A stretch of 62,992 nt of DNA from Alphaproteobacteria bacterium UBA6347 (GCA_002440235.1 DJRZ01000028.1:1-62992), one strand, 5' to 3'; numbered from the stretch's first letter, positions 23,401-33,341 are shown. Notes: generated from the letters alone by a model not told the origin. Made by a program: numbers and translations.

Positions 23401-24359
23401 ATGAAAACGGAAGAAAAAGACGAAAATTTGAATGTTCCCGACGCGGACGGCAATCTGCCGCTGGTGGACGCCGCGATGTTCGACAAATCGCCGGAGGTCG
23501 TCCGTTCGCTGTTGGACCGCGGGGCGGACGTGTCCGCGCGCGACGGAACGGGGTTGAACACCGCGGACGCCGCTTTTTTGAACGAACGGGGAAGTCTGCC
23601 CGTTTTAAAAGCCGTTTTGAAAAACGTTCCGCTGACGGAGGCGCGTCGCGTCAGGCTGGCTGTCTGCGCGGCGAAAAAGCCTTTTAAAAAGGATTCCGCG
23701 GTTTTCGGGGCAATCAAAGCGCTGAAATCCCGTCCCGCCGACGAACGGGCGAGGGGATCGACGCTGTTGATGGACGCGGTGCGGTTTCACCGCCCGCGTC
23801 GCGTTCTGAAACAGCTGATCGAGGCGGGGTGCGACGTCAACGCGCGCGACGATACCGGCTGGACGGCTTTGCGGTTCGCGGGGGAGGATTTCAAAACCGC
23901 GAAGTTTCTGATCAAGCACGGGGCGGACGTCAACACGGCGGACGACGACGGCGACACCTGCGCGCGGGATTGGGGCGGATCGGCGCGCTTTATCCGCCTG
24001 TTTTTGAAAAACGGCGCAAACGGTTTTTTGAAAAACAAAATGTGGGACGAGCTGACATGGGTGATTTGCACGAAAAACAAACCGCCCGTCAAGGCTTTCG
24101 CCCTGTTGCTGGACGCGGGCGTCGACATCGACCGCCGAATGAAACGGATCGGTCGGACCGCTTTGCACCAAGCCGTCAAGTACGGTGGTCTGCCGTTGAT
24201 AAAGCTTTTGATTAGGACGTCAACGCGGTCGACGCCGCCGGCGAAACGCCGCTGAGCCTCTGCGGGGACGAAACGTTCAGCCCCGTCCGCAAAGTCGCGC
24301 GTCTGCTGATCGAAGCGGGCGCGGATCCGCGTTTCGAACGGAAACGCCGCGAACCGTAA
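23401..24359 (+). pseudogene. Ankyrin-repeat protein with C-terminal frameshift
   Basis: Starts at the ATG 23401 (GGGGGCGGTG upstream). Cytoplasmic, with repeats such as PLVDAAMFDKSPEVVRSLLDRG, GWTALRFAGEDFKTAKFLIKHG and RTALHQAVKYGGLPLIKLLI. After KLLI (about 24214) the frame reads RTSTRSTPPAKRR and stops at 24255. In another frame from about 24216 the ankyrin pattern resumes (DVNAVDAAGETPLSL, RKVARLLIEAGADPRF) to TAA 24357-24359. About 11 nt of the missing loop (EAGA-like) appear deleted. The truncated 284-aa product may still fold. Confidence 0.75.
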
Positions 24360-24362
24360 GGG

Positions 24363-25196
24363 TTAACCGCCGCATTTCAAATAAACGCGGTCGATGATGT
24401 TTTTGACGATCAGATCCAGCTTGCCGTTTTCGGCGTAATCGGTCGGCGCGACGAAGTCGACGCGGTCGTTTTTCAGCAAATTCGCCGCGATGTCCGGCGC
24501 GTTTCCCCGCAGCGCGGGATTGAAAACGGCGATGGCGTGCCCGCCCTGCATTTTCACCATTTTCATGCACGGCACGTCGGTTTCCCCGTCGCCGATGTAG
24601 ACCATGTTTTCGAAATCGACGTATTTCCGGTCTTTGGGCGTGTGTTCGTTGATTTCCTTGTTCTGCCAGTAATTGAATATGCCTTTGTTGATGCGGAACA
24701 GGTGTTGCGTTTTGTTCGTGTAGTTGACCGCGGCGGCGGGTTTTTCCGCGATGAATCTGGAACCGGATTTTTTATAGGCGAATTTGCTGGCGAAGATGTA
24801 TTTGAAAAATTTTTTGATTTTCGTGCCGCGCAGGATTTCTTCGTTGCCCGACGTGATGACGTAGTGTTCCAGATCAATGTTTTTCGATTCCGCGTATTTG
24901 TCGACGCGGGAAAACCAGCCGTCGACTCCGTTGAACAGTTCGATGTTTTTGCCGCAAGCCATCAAAAATTTCAGCGTCAGGGGAACGCCTTTTTCCTGCG
25001 CCTTGTCGATCATCAGGTTCATGTACGCCAGCGTTTCGTCCATGTTTTGGGCGCGGGCGACGGATTTGACTTCCGCCCAGAAATCGTCGGGCTTGATGCC
25101 CAGACGGGGCAAAAAGGCGACGTTCTGCATGTACTGCGGCGATAAAGTCCCGTCAAAGTCGTAACAGATCGCCATTTTTATTTTTTTCGCGGGCAT
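24363..25196 (-). CDS. HAD-superfamily phosphatase-like protein
   Basis: 277 aa from the ATG at 25196 (GGAGAAA upstream). Motif I is YDFDGTLSP with both Asp residues; motif II region YVITSGNEEILRG; motif IV VYIGDGETDVPCMKMVK. A large cap lies between I and II, as in phosphoserine-phosphatase-like HAD members. It hydrolyses an unknown phosphate ester in the cytoplasm. Ends 3 bp from the frameshifted ankyrin gene, convergent. Confidence 0.82.
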   Translation of the reverse strand: MPAKKIKMAICYDFDGTLSPQYMQNVAFLPRLGIKPDDFWAEVKSVARAQNMDETLAYMNLMIDKAQEKGVPLTLKFLMACGKNIELFNGVDGWFSRVDKYAESKNIDLEHYVITSGNEEILRGTKIKKFFKYIFASKFAYKKSGSRFIAEKPAAAVNYTNKTQHLFRINKGIFNYWQNKEINEHTPKDRKYVDFENMVYIGDGETDVPCMKMVKMQGGHAIAVFNPALRGNAPDIAANLLKNDRVDFVAPTDYAENGKLDLIVKNIIDRVYLKCGG

Positions 25197-25449
25197 GATT
25201 TTCTCCGTTTTGAAAATGTCAAGGCATTCTATCACGATTTTTCAATCTGAAAAGCCGGTTTTCAGTTCGATTCGCGCGCCGCTTGCGGCTGTGCCGGATC
25301 TTTTGCGGTTTCGTTTCCGCAAGGGAGGTAAAAATTTTTAAAATTCGAAAGCGGCTCGCAACCCTTTGAATTTAAAGGGCGGATTTTTGAAAAATAAATT
25401 TTTTACAACTAATGGTAATAAAACTTAGATTTAATCTCAAACATCTGTT

Positions 25450-25479
25450 TTGACAGCGGAAAAAGGCGCGGATTAACAT
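25450..25479 (+). promoter_or_regulatory. Promoter of the LuxR-type gene
   Basis: TTGACA (25450-25455) and TAACAT (25474-25479) with 18-bp spacing, 45 bp before the start codon. Confidence 0.5.
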
Positions 25480-25502
25480 TGAAACGAAAAGTCTGTTTCA
25501 AT
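25478..25502. promoter_or_regulatory. Inverted repeat at the LuxR-type gene start site
   Basis: ATTGAAAC (25478-25485) and GTTTCAAT (25495-25502), perfect 8-bp arms with a 9-nt loop, overlap the end of the -10 box and the start point. It is a candidate autoregulatory operator or a 5' hairpin. Confidence 0.4.
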
Positions 25503-25523
25503 CAAAGGTAAAGGAAGGCTGTT

Positions 25524-25766
25524 ATGATTGAAAAACACAATGACGAACCGTCGGAGGACGGCGTACCGGAAAACGTCGTTCTGACGCCGCGGCAAACCGA
25601 AGTGCTGGGATACCTGTCGCGGGGATTGCCGAACAAGGAAATCGCCAAGCTGATGAATCTGTCGACGGCGACCGTTAAAATTCACGTTTCGGGACTGTTG
25701 CTTCGTCTGCGCGCCTCGTCCAGACTGGACGCCGTTGTCCGCGCGCACAAACTGGGACTGATTTGA
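25524..25766 (+). CDS. Single-domain LuxR/GerE helix-turn-helix regulator
   Basis: 80 aa, almost entirely the DNA-binding domain: VVLTPRQTEVLGYLSRGLPNKEIAKLMNLSTATVKIHVSGLLLRL. This matches the family core LTxRExEVLxLxAxGxxNKEIAxxLxxSxxTVKxHxxxxxxKL. There is no receiver or ligand domain, so activity is likely set by expression level or a partner. GGAAGG precedes the ATG. Monocistronic. Confidence 0.9.
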   Translation: MIEKHNDEPSEDGVPENVVLTPRQTEVLGYLSRGLPNKEIAKLMNLSTATVKIHVSGLLLRLRASSRLDAVVRAHKLGLI

Positions 25767-25820
25767 CGGCGGGGCGGCGTTCGAAAGAAGCCGCCCCCGA
25801 CCGGAGAATGAAAAAAAACG

Positions 25821-28800
25821 TCAGGCTTTCGGCGATTTTTCGGACCGTCCGGCGGAAACGGGCGCGGGTTCGCGGCAGAGGTCGTCGTTCAATTCCTTGA
25901 CGACCGCCGGTTCGGCGGATTTGACGGCGGGAACGGACGGGGCGGCGAAGCGGGGCTTTTCGGGTTCGTCGTTCAGGCTGGCGTCGGAATCGTCGTGTCC
26001 GATGCCGAACAGCGACCGGACAGCCCCCGGCGCCAAAGCGGAAAAAGCGTTCACGGACACGTCGGGGGACGGCAGTTTCCCCTTGACCGTGTAGGTTGGG
26101 GCGATCAGACCGCCGCCCTTTTCGCCCGAAAAGATTTTCCCGATCAGGGGGATCTTTCCCAAAAAGCTGTTGATCGAATAAAACGGAATGATTGATCCGC
26201 GGAAATTCATGTATCCCGTGTTGCGGTAGTATTTTCCGTTCAGCGTGATGCCCAGCGACGATCCCGACACGACGCCGTCCGAAACCGTCACGCTTTCGTT
26301 GTCCGTCGAAAACGGAATGTCCGCGCGGGCGAAAAACAGCCCCTCGCCGCGCAGGGTGTCGATGATGCCCGTCAGCGACGTCAGCGACAGGATTTTGACC
26401 AGCGTCTGCTGTTCTTCCAGATAAAAGTCGGAAACGTCCAGCGTTCCCGTCGACCCGACGCCCCGCGTGTACACGCTGTTCAGTTTCAGTTCTCCGCCCT
26501 TGACGGTTGAAATGTAATCCAGCGCCTTTAACGTGTAGCCCGCGTCTTTCGACGTCATGGAAACGGCGTATTCGTCGGGTTTTTCCGTCGGAACCAGCGT
26601 CAGGTTCAGCGGCACTTTCTGATCGCCGACGAACCCTTGGGCGTTCATGTTTTTCCACCCGTTCTGATAAGCGGCTGAAAACGTGTTGTTTTCGGCGTAT
26701 CCGTCGCGGCTGAGCCACATTTTCCCGATGTTCGCGCGGAAATTCAGCGTCCTGTCGGCGTCGCTTTCTTTGCGGCTTGATTTGGTGGAAAGGGACGTTC
26801 CGCGGCTCATCAGTCCGGAAACGTCGAAATCCGATCCCGTCAGGTCGAAATCGATCGAATCGGGGGCGAACGCGACGCGCAAAGCGGCGTTCGTCCGTCC
26901 CGCGCGCACGGGGGCGAAATCGATCGCGTCGACGCCGCCGTTTTTAAACGACAGCGATCCCTTGATCTCCGTTCCGTTCGCGTCCGTCAGTTCGATGACG
27001 GGAATGCTTTTCGGCGCGCAGTTTTCCATATTCAGCCGCATAAAAGCCTTTCCCGCCGTTTTCGGGGGCTTCGACCACCCGATTTCGCGCAGGTCGACGG
27101 CGGCGTTCGTCAGATCGCTCTCGATTTCCAGAACCCCCGTCGCGTCGTTTTTCAAAACCAGCCGCAAATCGGTCGGCATCATGCCGCCGACGGCGGGCAT
27201 CGTGAACAGCGGATAATTCAGCCGATCGCGCGCGCGGTCGTTCAAATCGACGTGCAAAAAGATGTCCGTCGCCGTTTCCTTTGTTTTGTCAAAAGATTGC
27301 GTCAGCGTGTATTTCGCCGTCGCCGAATAAAACAGCGCCGTCCCCCGCAACGTCAGGTCGCGGTCGTTCAAATCGACGCGCAGAATGGCGTCCTGCAACC
27401 CCAATCCCAAAGCGATGCCGTCGACGTCGGCGTTGCGCACGTCGGCGGACGCTTTGATTTTCAACTGGTCGACGCTTTTGAACGCGTCGCCCAGCGGAAA
27501 GTCCAGCTTTAAATTGCCGCTTGCCGTTCCCGTCGTCTGTTCGGGGGATATGCCGACGCTTTTCATCAGTTCCAGCGCGGGGGAGTCGATGATTTTCAAA
27601 ACGTCGCGCGCGTCGCCCGCCAAGTTCATGTCCATCGCGGCGCGGGCGACGGGTTTTGTCAGATCCAAAAACGAAAAAGTCCCGCCCGCCGCGGCGTTCA
27701 CGCTGAACGTACGACCTTCGGCGACCGTGATGACGATGGCGTCGCGCGAAAAAAGCAGACTGCCTGAAACGTCGTTCACGGGCGGCATGCCGTCCAGATA
27801 GGCGACGTTCGTTTTCGTCACGTTGACGACGCCGTCGACTTTGTCCGCGTCGACGCCCGCCGCGTTTTCCAACCCTTTGAAATGCAGGGAAAACTTCGCG
27901 TCGTTGATCATGCCGCCCGTCATGTTGCGTTTAACCCAGCCGTGGACGTCCGCGCCGATGGACGCGGGCCAGTAATCGGGCAGCATGTCCATCGGAATGC
28001 CGGTCGCTTCGGCGTTCAAATCGGCGGATATTTTCGCCCAGTCGCCCGTGTCGACGGCGGCGCCGATGCCGGACACCAGAAAACTGCCGCGCGCTTCGCC
28101 CCCGTTTTGCAACAGCAGATCGAAGCTTGTGATGTCGAATCGGTCGACGGAATCGTACAAAGCCCCCGTTATTGAAAAACGGTCGAGGTCGTAGCGCGCC
28201 GAAACGGGGGCGGGCAGGTTCACGATTCCCTTGCCGCCCGTGACGGAAAAGCCGATGCTGGAAAACGTCGGACGCCAGTTTTTCGGCAGTCCGCGCGCGA
28301 ACGGCGCCAGATCCAGCCGCGTGTTCAGACGAATGGCGACGGGGGTGGTGAAGTTTTGCAGATACGCGTATTTCTGCGCCGCGCGGGAACGGGTCAGATC
28401 CAGATCGTCGACCGCGACGGACAGGTCGATTTTGTTGTCTTTGCCGCGCCGTTTCCATTTGCCGTTCAGTCTGATGTCCAGCGGTTCGCCGTTTTGCATT
28501 TTCAGCGTCAGGTTGCCGCGCAGGCGGTTTTTCATAAACCGGTGGGAATAGTTCAGGTTCACGGACGGCAGATCCCAGACGGCGCCGTGCCGTTCGTCCG
28601 TGATTTTGACGACCGCGCCGATCAGCGAAAATTCGCTCAGGTGCGTTTCGTGGCGCAACAGGTGAATCAGCGTGTCGGGGGAAAAGTCGCTTTCGGATTC
28701 GACGGTTTCCGGAACGTCGCCGCTTGTCAGCTTCAGGTGCAGATACGGCTTGTAAATCGCCAGCGACCGCGGGGCGAGCGACCCTTCCGCCAAAGCGGCG

Positions 28801-29114
28801 AGGCTGAACGACGTCGCGACTTTCGGAACGGAAAGCACCAGCTGTTTGTCGGCGCCGAACGCCTTGAAATCCGTAACGACGAATTCGATCGGGTGTTTGA
28901 ATCCGCCCCAGCGCATTTCCGCCGATCCGACCCGCATGTCGGCGATCATGTCCGACGGCGCGGCGGCTTGCATCAAATAGGGGACGTAGGCGTCGATGTT
29001 GACCGGTCCTCGGTGCAAACGCCAGAAAAACGCGCCGACGCCCGCCAGAACAGCCAGCACCGCCGCCTGAAACACGATCAAAACATATCTGAAAAACTTG
29101 CGCAAAGTCTTCAA
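25821..29114 (-). CDS. AsmA-like/DUF3971 envelope protein
   Basis: 1097 aa. One N-terminal membrane segment (VLIVFQAAVLAVLAGVGAFFW), then a long beta-rich periplasmic part typical of YhdP/TamB/AsmA bridge proteins, which are thought to carry phospholipid between membranes. The C terminus shows the AsmA-2-like blocks LKALDYISTVKGGELKLNSVYTR, ARADIPFSTDNESVTVSDGVV and the PLIGKIFSGEKGGGL/TYTVKGKLPSPDVSVNAFSALAPGAVRSL motif common to the family. Divergent from glnE. Confidence 0.85.
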   Translation of the reverse strand: MKTLRKFFRYVLIVFQAAVLAVLAGVGAFFWRLHRGPVNIDAYVPYLMQAAAPSDMIADMRVGSAEMRWGGFKHPIEFVVTDFKAFGADKQLVLSVPKVATSFSLAALAEGSLAPRSLAIYKPYLHLKLTSGDVPETVESESDFSPDTLIHLLRHETHLSEFSLIGAVVKITDERHGAVWDLPSVNLNYSHRFMKNRLRGNLTLKMQNGEPLDIRLNGKWKRRGKDNKIDLSVAVDDLDLTRSRAAQKYAYLQNFTTPVAIRLNTRLDLAPFARGLPKNWRPTFSSIGFSVTGGKGIVNLPAPVSARYDLDRFSITGALYDSVDRFDITSFDLLLQNGGEARGSFLVSGIGAAVDTGDWAKISADLNAEATGIPMDMLPDYWPASIGADVHGWVKRNMTGGMINDAKFSLHFKGLENAAGVDADKVDGVVNVTKTNVAYLDGMPPVNDVSGSLLFSRDAIVITVAEGRTFSVNAAAGGTFSFLDLTKPVARAAMDMNLAGDARDVLKIIDSPALELMKSVGISPEQTTGTASGNLKLDFPLGDAFKSVDQLKIKASADVRNADVDGIALGLGLQDAILRVDLNDRDLTLRGTALFYSATAKYTLTQSFDKTKETATDIFLHVDLNDRARDRLNYPLFTMPAVGGMMPTDLRLVLKNDATGVLEIESDLTNAAVDLREIGWSKPPKTAGKAFMRLNMENCAPKSIPVIELTDANGTEIKGSLSFKNGGVDAIDFAPVRAGRTNAALRVAFAPDSIDFDLTGSDFDVSGLMSRGTSLSTKSSRKESDADRTLNFRANIGKMWLSRDGYAENNTFSAAYQNGWKNMNAQGFVGDQKVPLNLTLVPTEKPDEYAVSMTSKDAGYTLKALDYISTVKGGELKLNSVYTRGVGSTGTLDVSDFYLEEQQTLVKILSLTSLTGIIDTLRGEGLFFARADIPFSTDNESVTVSDGVVSGSSLGITLNGKYYRNTGYMNFRGSIIPFYSINSFLGKIPLIGKIFSGEKGGGLIAPTYTVKGKLPSPDVSVNAFSALAPGAVRSLFGIGHDDSDASLNDEPEKPRFAAPSVPAVKSAEPAVVKELNDDLCREPAPVSAGRSEKSPKA

Positions 29115-29171
29115 ACCCCTTAAAACAGATTCAGAATATAGAATTTCCGTTCCTTTCTTTCCACAAAGAAG

Positions 29172-32093
29172 ATGACTTTTAGCCTAAAAAACACACCTTT
29201 TTTATCCGAAGACGATGATTTGTACCGCGATTGGATACAATCGACGGGCGATTTCGACCCGAAAACGGCGGATGTGTTCGGAAAACGGGACGCCGATGCG
29301 TTCGCGCGCCTTTGGCTGGGACGGTTCAAGGGGACTTCGCCGCATCTGACGCGCCTGTTTTTCGTCGAACGGGACTTCGCCGCCCGCGTTTTCGAACTGG
29401 GCGCGCCCGCCGCGTTCGCCGAACTGCTGAAAAAATCCTATCCGCGCCTGTACGCGTCGGAAAACGCGGAAACCGCCGGACAAGAGCTGCGGCGGCTGAA
29501 ACGTCGGGGCGCGCTGGCGATCGCGATGGCGGATCTGGCGGGCGTCTGGAATCTGAGCGAAGTCACGCACGCCCTGTCCGTTTTGGCGGAAGCGTGTCTG
29601 CGCGTCGCGACCGCCGTCGTTTTGCGGGGGCGCGCCGCAAAGGGCGAGCTGGTCTTGGCGGACGAAGCCGAACCGGAAAAAGGGTGCGGCTTTTTTATCG
29701 TCGCGATGGGCAAGCTGGGGGCGCGGGAACTGAACTATTCGTCCGACGTCGATTTGATCATGCTTTACGACGCGGACAAAGCCCCTTACGCGGGAAAAAG
29801 GGACGTCGGGGCTTTTTTCGTGCGCGCCGCCCGCGACATCGTCGCCCTGATCGACGACAAAACGTCGTCCGGCTACGTTTTCCGCGTCGATTTGCGGTTG
29901 CGTCCCGACCCCGGATCGACGCCCGTCGCCCTGTCGACGCAGGCGGCGGCGTGCTATTACGAAAGCTTCGCCCAGAACTGGGAACGCGCCGCGTTCATCA
30001 AAGCGCGCGTCGTCGCGGGGGACAAAGCGGTCGGAACGGCTTTTTTAAAGGAAATCAAACCGTTCGTCTGGCGGCGCACGACCGATTTTTACGCGTTGAA
30101 GCAGATCGGCGACATCAAGCGGTCGCTGGGGGCGCGCAGTTCCGAAACGCCCGACAAAGCCGGATTCAATATCAAGCTGGGGCAGGGCGGAATCCGCGAA
30201 ATCGAATTTTTCACCCAGCTGCAACAGCTGTTGTGGGGCGGACGCGACCCGAGCCTGCGGGCAAGGTCGACGGTCGTCGCCTTGAACGCTTTGGTCAAAG
30301 CGGGGTGGGTGAGCGCGAAAGGCAGGGACGATCTGGTCGCCGCCTACGATTTCCTGCGCACGCTGGAACACCGTCTGCAAATGACGGACGACCGCCAGAC
30401 GCAAACGCTGCCGACCGCGACCGAAGATCAGGCGGCTTTGGCGCGGTTCGCCGGATTTGACGATTACGGCGGGCTGTTGCAGGCGCTGGGCGCGCACTGC
30501 GCGGCGGTCAGGCGCGTGTACGATTCCCTGTTCGCCGGAGAAAACCGCGGCGACGCGGACGCTTTTTCCTTCGGCGGGGCGGACGTTCCCGCGGAAACCG
30601 CCGCGAAACTGCGCGAATTCGGATTTTCCGACGTCGATCGAATCGGCGAAACGGTGCGCGGGTGGCTGTCAGGACGCTATCGGGCTTTGCGCAGCGACCG
30701 CGCCCGCGAATTGATGACCGATCTGTTGCCCGTGCTGTTCGCCGCGCTGGCGAAAAGCGACAATCCGGACGCCGCTTTTCTGTCGTTTGACGAATTGCTG
30801 CGGGGATTGCCCGCGGGGGTGCAGTTGTTTTCGCTGTTTCAGTCGCGTCCCGCTTTGCTGGATCTGCTGGCGGAGCTGATCTCCGCCGTTCCCGCGCTGG
30901 CGGGCGACATGATTCGGCACGCCGATTTGTTCGACGCCGTTTTAAATCCGGCGTTCTTTCAGCCTTTCCCCGACGCCGCGGCGATGGTGTCCGAAATCCT
31001 CGCCCTGCCGGAATGGGCGGAGGACGACGAAGAGGCGGCTTTGGACGCTTTGCGCCGGTTCGCGCGGGAAAAGCGGTTCCGTTGCGCGGTGCAGTTCTTG
31101 CGCGGGCTGATTGATCGGGACGGTCTGGCAGGACGGCTGACGGATCTGGCGACGGCGGTGCTGACCGCGCTGTGTCCCGTCGTGACGCGGGCGTTCGAAA
31201 AGAAATACGGCGCGTTCGAAAACGCCGCCTTTTCGGTCGTTTTGCTGGGCAAGGCGGGCAGCGGGGAAATGAGCTTTTCGTCGGATCTGGACATTTTGTT
31301 CATTTACGACGTTCCCGACGGCGCCGCCGAATCCGCCGGCGGAACGTCGCCGCTGACGGTCGGCGTCTATTACGCGCGACTGGCGCACAAGATCGTCAAC
31401 GCTTTGACCGCCAACACGGCGGACGGAGTGCTGTGGTCGGTCGACATGCGCTTGCGTCCGTCGGGCAGCGCGGGACCCGCCGCGACGTCGTTCGAATCTT
31501 TCGCCCGCTATTATGAAAACGACGCGTGGACGTGGGAGCTGATGGCTTTGACCAAGGCGCGCGTCGTCTGGGGCGAAAAGGAAAAAATCGACGCCGAAAT
31601 CCGCAAAAATCTGCGCCGTTCGAAAAATCGGGACGAACTGCGGCGCGACGTCGTCGAAATGCGCGAAAAAATCAGGGAAAACTTTCGTCCGACCGGCGCG
31701 GCGGAAGCCGTCAAGTACGGGCGCGGCGGCATGATCGACATCGAATTTTCCGCGCAATATCTGCAACTGCTGCATGCCGATCGCCACCCCGAAATCCTGC
31801 AAAGGGCGGTCGTTCCCGTGCTGGCGCGGGCGGTCGGCGCGGGACTGATCGACCGGACGGCGGGCGACGCTTTGACGCGGGCGTACCGTTTGTGGACGCT
31901 GTTGTCCGCGCTGTTTTCGTTGTGCGTCGAAAATCCGAAATCGGATTGGGACGATCTGTCCGATACGACGAAACGCCTGATGTGCCGCTTTACCGGCGCG
32001 GGGAACGAGGCGGAACTGCGGCGGGAAATCGACGGCGCGGCGCGGTCGGCGGCGTCATTCCTTTTGTTCGGAAACGGTGATCGCGCCCTTTAA
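29172..32093 (+). CDS. glnE: Glutamine synthetase adenylyltransferase/deadenylase
   Basis: 973 aa (E. coli 946). It adds or removes AMP on glutamine synthetase in response to PII and glutamine. Two nucleotidyltransferase domains are visible: GKLGARELNYSSDVDLIMLYD (N-terminal, deadenylation) and GKAGSGEMSFSSDLDILFIYD (C-terminal, adenylylation), each keeping the GS-x10-DxD pattern, with KLGQGGIREIEFFTQ and YGRGGMIDIEFSAQYLQLLH after them. The last 39 bp overlap the end of the convergent deoA-like gene. Confidence 0.96.
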   Translation: MTFSLKNTPFLSEDDDLYRDWIQSTGDFDPKTADVFGKRDADAFARLWLGRFKGTSPHLTRLFFVERDFAARVFELGAPAAFAELLKKSYPRLYASENAETAGQELRRLKRRGALAIAMADLAGVWNLSEVTHALSVLAEACLRVATAVVLRGRAAKGELVLADEAEPEKGCGFFIVAMGKLGARELNYSSDVDLIMLYDADKAPYAGKRDVGAFFVRAARDIVALIDDKTSSGYVFRVDLRLRPDPGSTPVALSTQAAACYYESFAQNWERAAFIKARVVAGDKAVGTAFLKEIKPFVWRRTTDFYALKQIGDIKRSLGARSSETPDKAGFNIKLGQGGIREIEFFTQLQQLLWGGRDPSLRARSTVVALNALVKAGWVSAKGRDDLVAAYDFLRTLEHRLQMTDDRQTQTLPTATEDQAALARFAGFDDYGGLLQALGAHCAAVRRVYDSLFAGENRGDADAFSFGGADVPAETAAKLREFGFSDVDRIGETVRGWLSGRYRALRSDRARELMTDLLPVLFAALAKSDNPDAAFLSFDELLRGLPAGVQLFSLFQSRPALLDLLAELISAVPALAGDMIRHADLFDAVLNPAFFQPFPDAAAMVSEILALPEWAEDDEEAALDALRRFAREKRFRCAVQFLRGLIDRDGLAGRLTDLATAVLTALCPVVTRAFEKKYGAFENAAFSVVLLGKAGSGEMSFSSDLDILFIYDVPDGAAESAGGTSPLTVGVYYARLAHKIVNALTANTADGVLWSVDMRLRPSGSAGPAATSFESFARYYENDAWTWELMALTKARVVWGEKEKIDAEIRKNLRRSKNRDELRRDVVEMREKIRENFRPTGAAEAVKYGRGGMIDIEFSAQYLQLLHADRHPEILQRAVVPVLARAVGAGLIDRTAGDALTRAYRLWTLLSALFSLCVENPKSDWDDLSDTTKRLMCRFTGAGNEAELRREIDGAARSAASFLLFGNGDRAL

Positions 32094-33341
32094 ATGGATC
32101 GCCGCCAGTTCGGCGGTGCGGGCGTCTTCCGCGTGGACGAAAGCCAGCGGCACGCGTCCCGAAACGTACATGCCGGGGCGGCACATGTTGCTGTACCCCG
32201 CCGCGTAGTCGATGCGCTGTTCCTGATGCATGCGTCCCGCGCCCATTTCCAAAACAGCCAGTCCGATCCAGCGCAGGTTCATTTTGGAAACGTAGCCTTC
32301 CTTGTCGGGATAAACGGGCTTGACGACGGGAGCCGTCTGTAAAAACGGCGAGGGGTTCGTCAAAAAATTCGGCGACACGCCCTGTTCGTACAGCATGCGT
32401 CCGAACCGTTCCGCCGCCTGTCCCGATTCCAGCGCGCGGACGATCTTTTCAGCCGCCTGTTCCGGCGTTTCGACAATTCCGTTTTGAATCAGAACGGGCG
32501 TGCACAAATCGATCGTCTGCCGGTGCAGTTCGTCGTCGCGCGGACCCGCGCCCGTCAGGTACGCCCAGGCTTCGTAGACTTCCAGCGCGTTGCCGATGTT
32601 CTGCCCGACGACGTGATCCATTTGCGAAAAAACGATGTTCGCGTCAATGCCGAACGCGGGGGCGCATTCCATGATGCGCCGCGCGCAGTCCCGCGCTTCG
32701 GCTTCGGTCGGGGTGAACGAACCGCTGCCGACTTTGACGTCGACCGTCAGTTTTTTGACGCCCGCCGAAATCTGTTTCACCAACAGCGCCATGATCATCA
32801 GCGGAATGCTGCTGACCGTCGCCGTCACGTCGCGAATCGATTGAATGCGCGCGTCGGCGGGGGCGATCTGCTCCGTCGGAGTCATAAAGGCGCAGCCGCT
32901 TTCGCGCAGAGTCTTTTTAAAGCGCGCCAGCGTCGGACGCGACGCAAATCCCAAAATGCTGTCCAGCTTGTCCAGCGTGCCGCCCGCGTGATACTGCATG
33001 CGTTCGCAAATCATGGGGACGTACACGCCGCACGCCGCCAGCATCGGCGCGGCGATGATTTCGGATTTGTCCCCGACGCCCGGCATCGTGTACACCGACG
33101 CGACGGGACCGTTCAGATCGACGCTGTCCCAGTTCAGGATAATTCCCGTTTCGACGATCGCGTTGACGAAAGCGGTCAGTTCGCCGTTGTCCAGCCCGTT
33201 GATCAGCGCCGCCATCAGCAGCGCGGAAATCTGCCCGTCCGAAATCGACCAGTCGTCGATGCCTTGAACAAACTCGTCGATTTCCTGTTTGGTCAGCGTT
33301 TGACCGTCGCGCTTTTTGCAAATGATGTCCTGCGGCAGCAT
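32055..33341 (-). CDS. Divergent DeoA-like protein with altered phosphate site
   Basis: 428 aa from MLPQDIICKK; the frame start upstream lies in the terminator. Clear homologue of thymidine phosphorylase (IDEFVQGIDDWSISDGQISALLMA; IRDVTATVSSIPLM). Compared with the DeoA encoded 1.3 kb away, the phosphate loop DKNSTGG becomes SVYTMPG (residues 82-88), and SGRGLGHTGGT becomes CERMQYHAGGT. The nucleoside-side Arg, Ser and Lys (IRDVTATVSSIP...LLVK) are kept. It is therefore probably not a normal phosphorylase; it may bind a nucleoside or use another acceptor. It lies after a strong terminator following deoB. Confidence 0.85.
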   Translation of the reverse strand: MLPQDIICKKRDGQTLTKQEIDEFVQGIDDWSISDGQISALLMAALINGLDNGELTAFVNAIVETGIILNWDSVDLNGPVASVYTMPGVGDKSEIIAAPMLAACGVYVPMICERMQYHAGGTLDKLDSILGFASRPTLARFKKTLRESGCAFMTPTEQIAPADARIQSIRDVTATVSSIPLMIMALLVKQISAGVKKLTVDVKVGSGSFTPTEAEARDCARRIMECAPAFGIDANIVFSQMDHVVGQNIGNALEVYEAWAYLTGAGPRDDELHRQTIDLCTPVLIQNGIVETPEQAAEKIVRALESGQAAERFGRMLYEQGVSPNFLTNPSPFLQTAPVVKPVYPDKEGYVSKMNLRWIGLAVLEMGAGRMHQEQRIDYAAGYSNMCRPGMYVSGRVPLAFVHAEDARTAELAAIHLKGAITVSEQKE

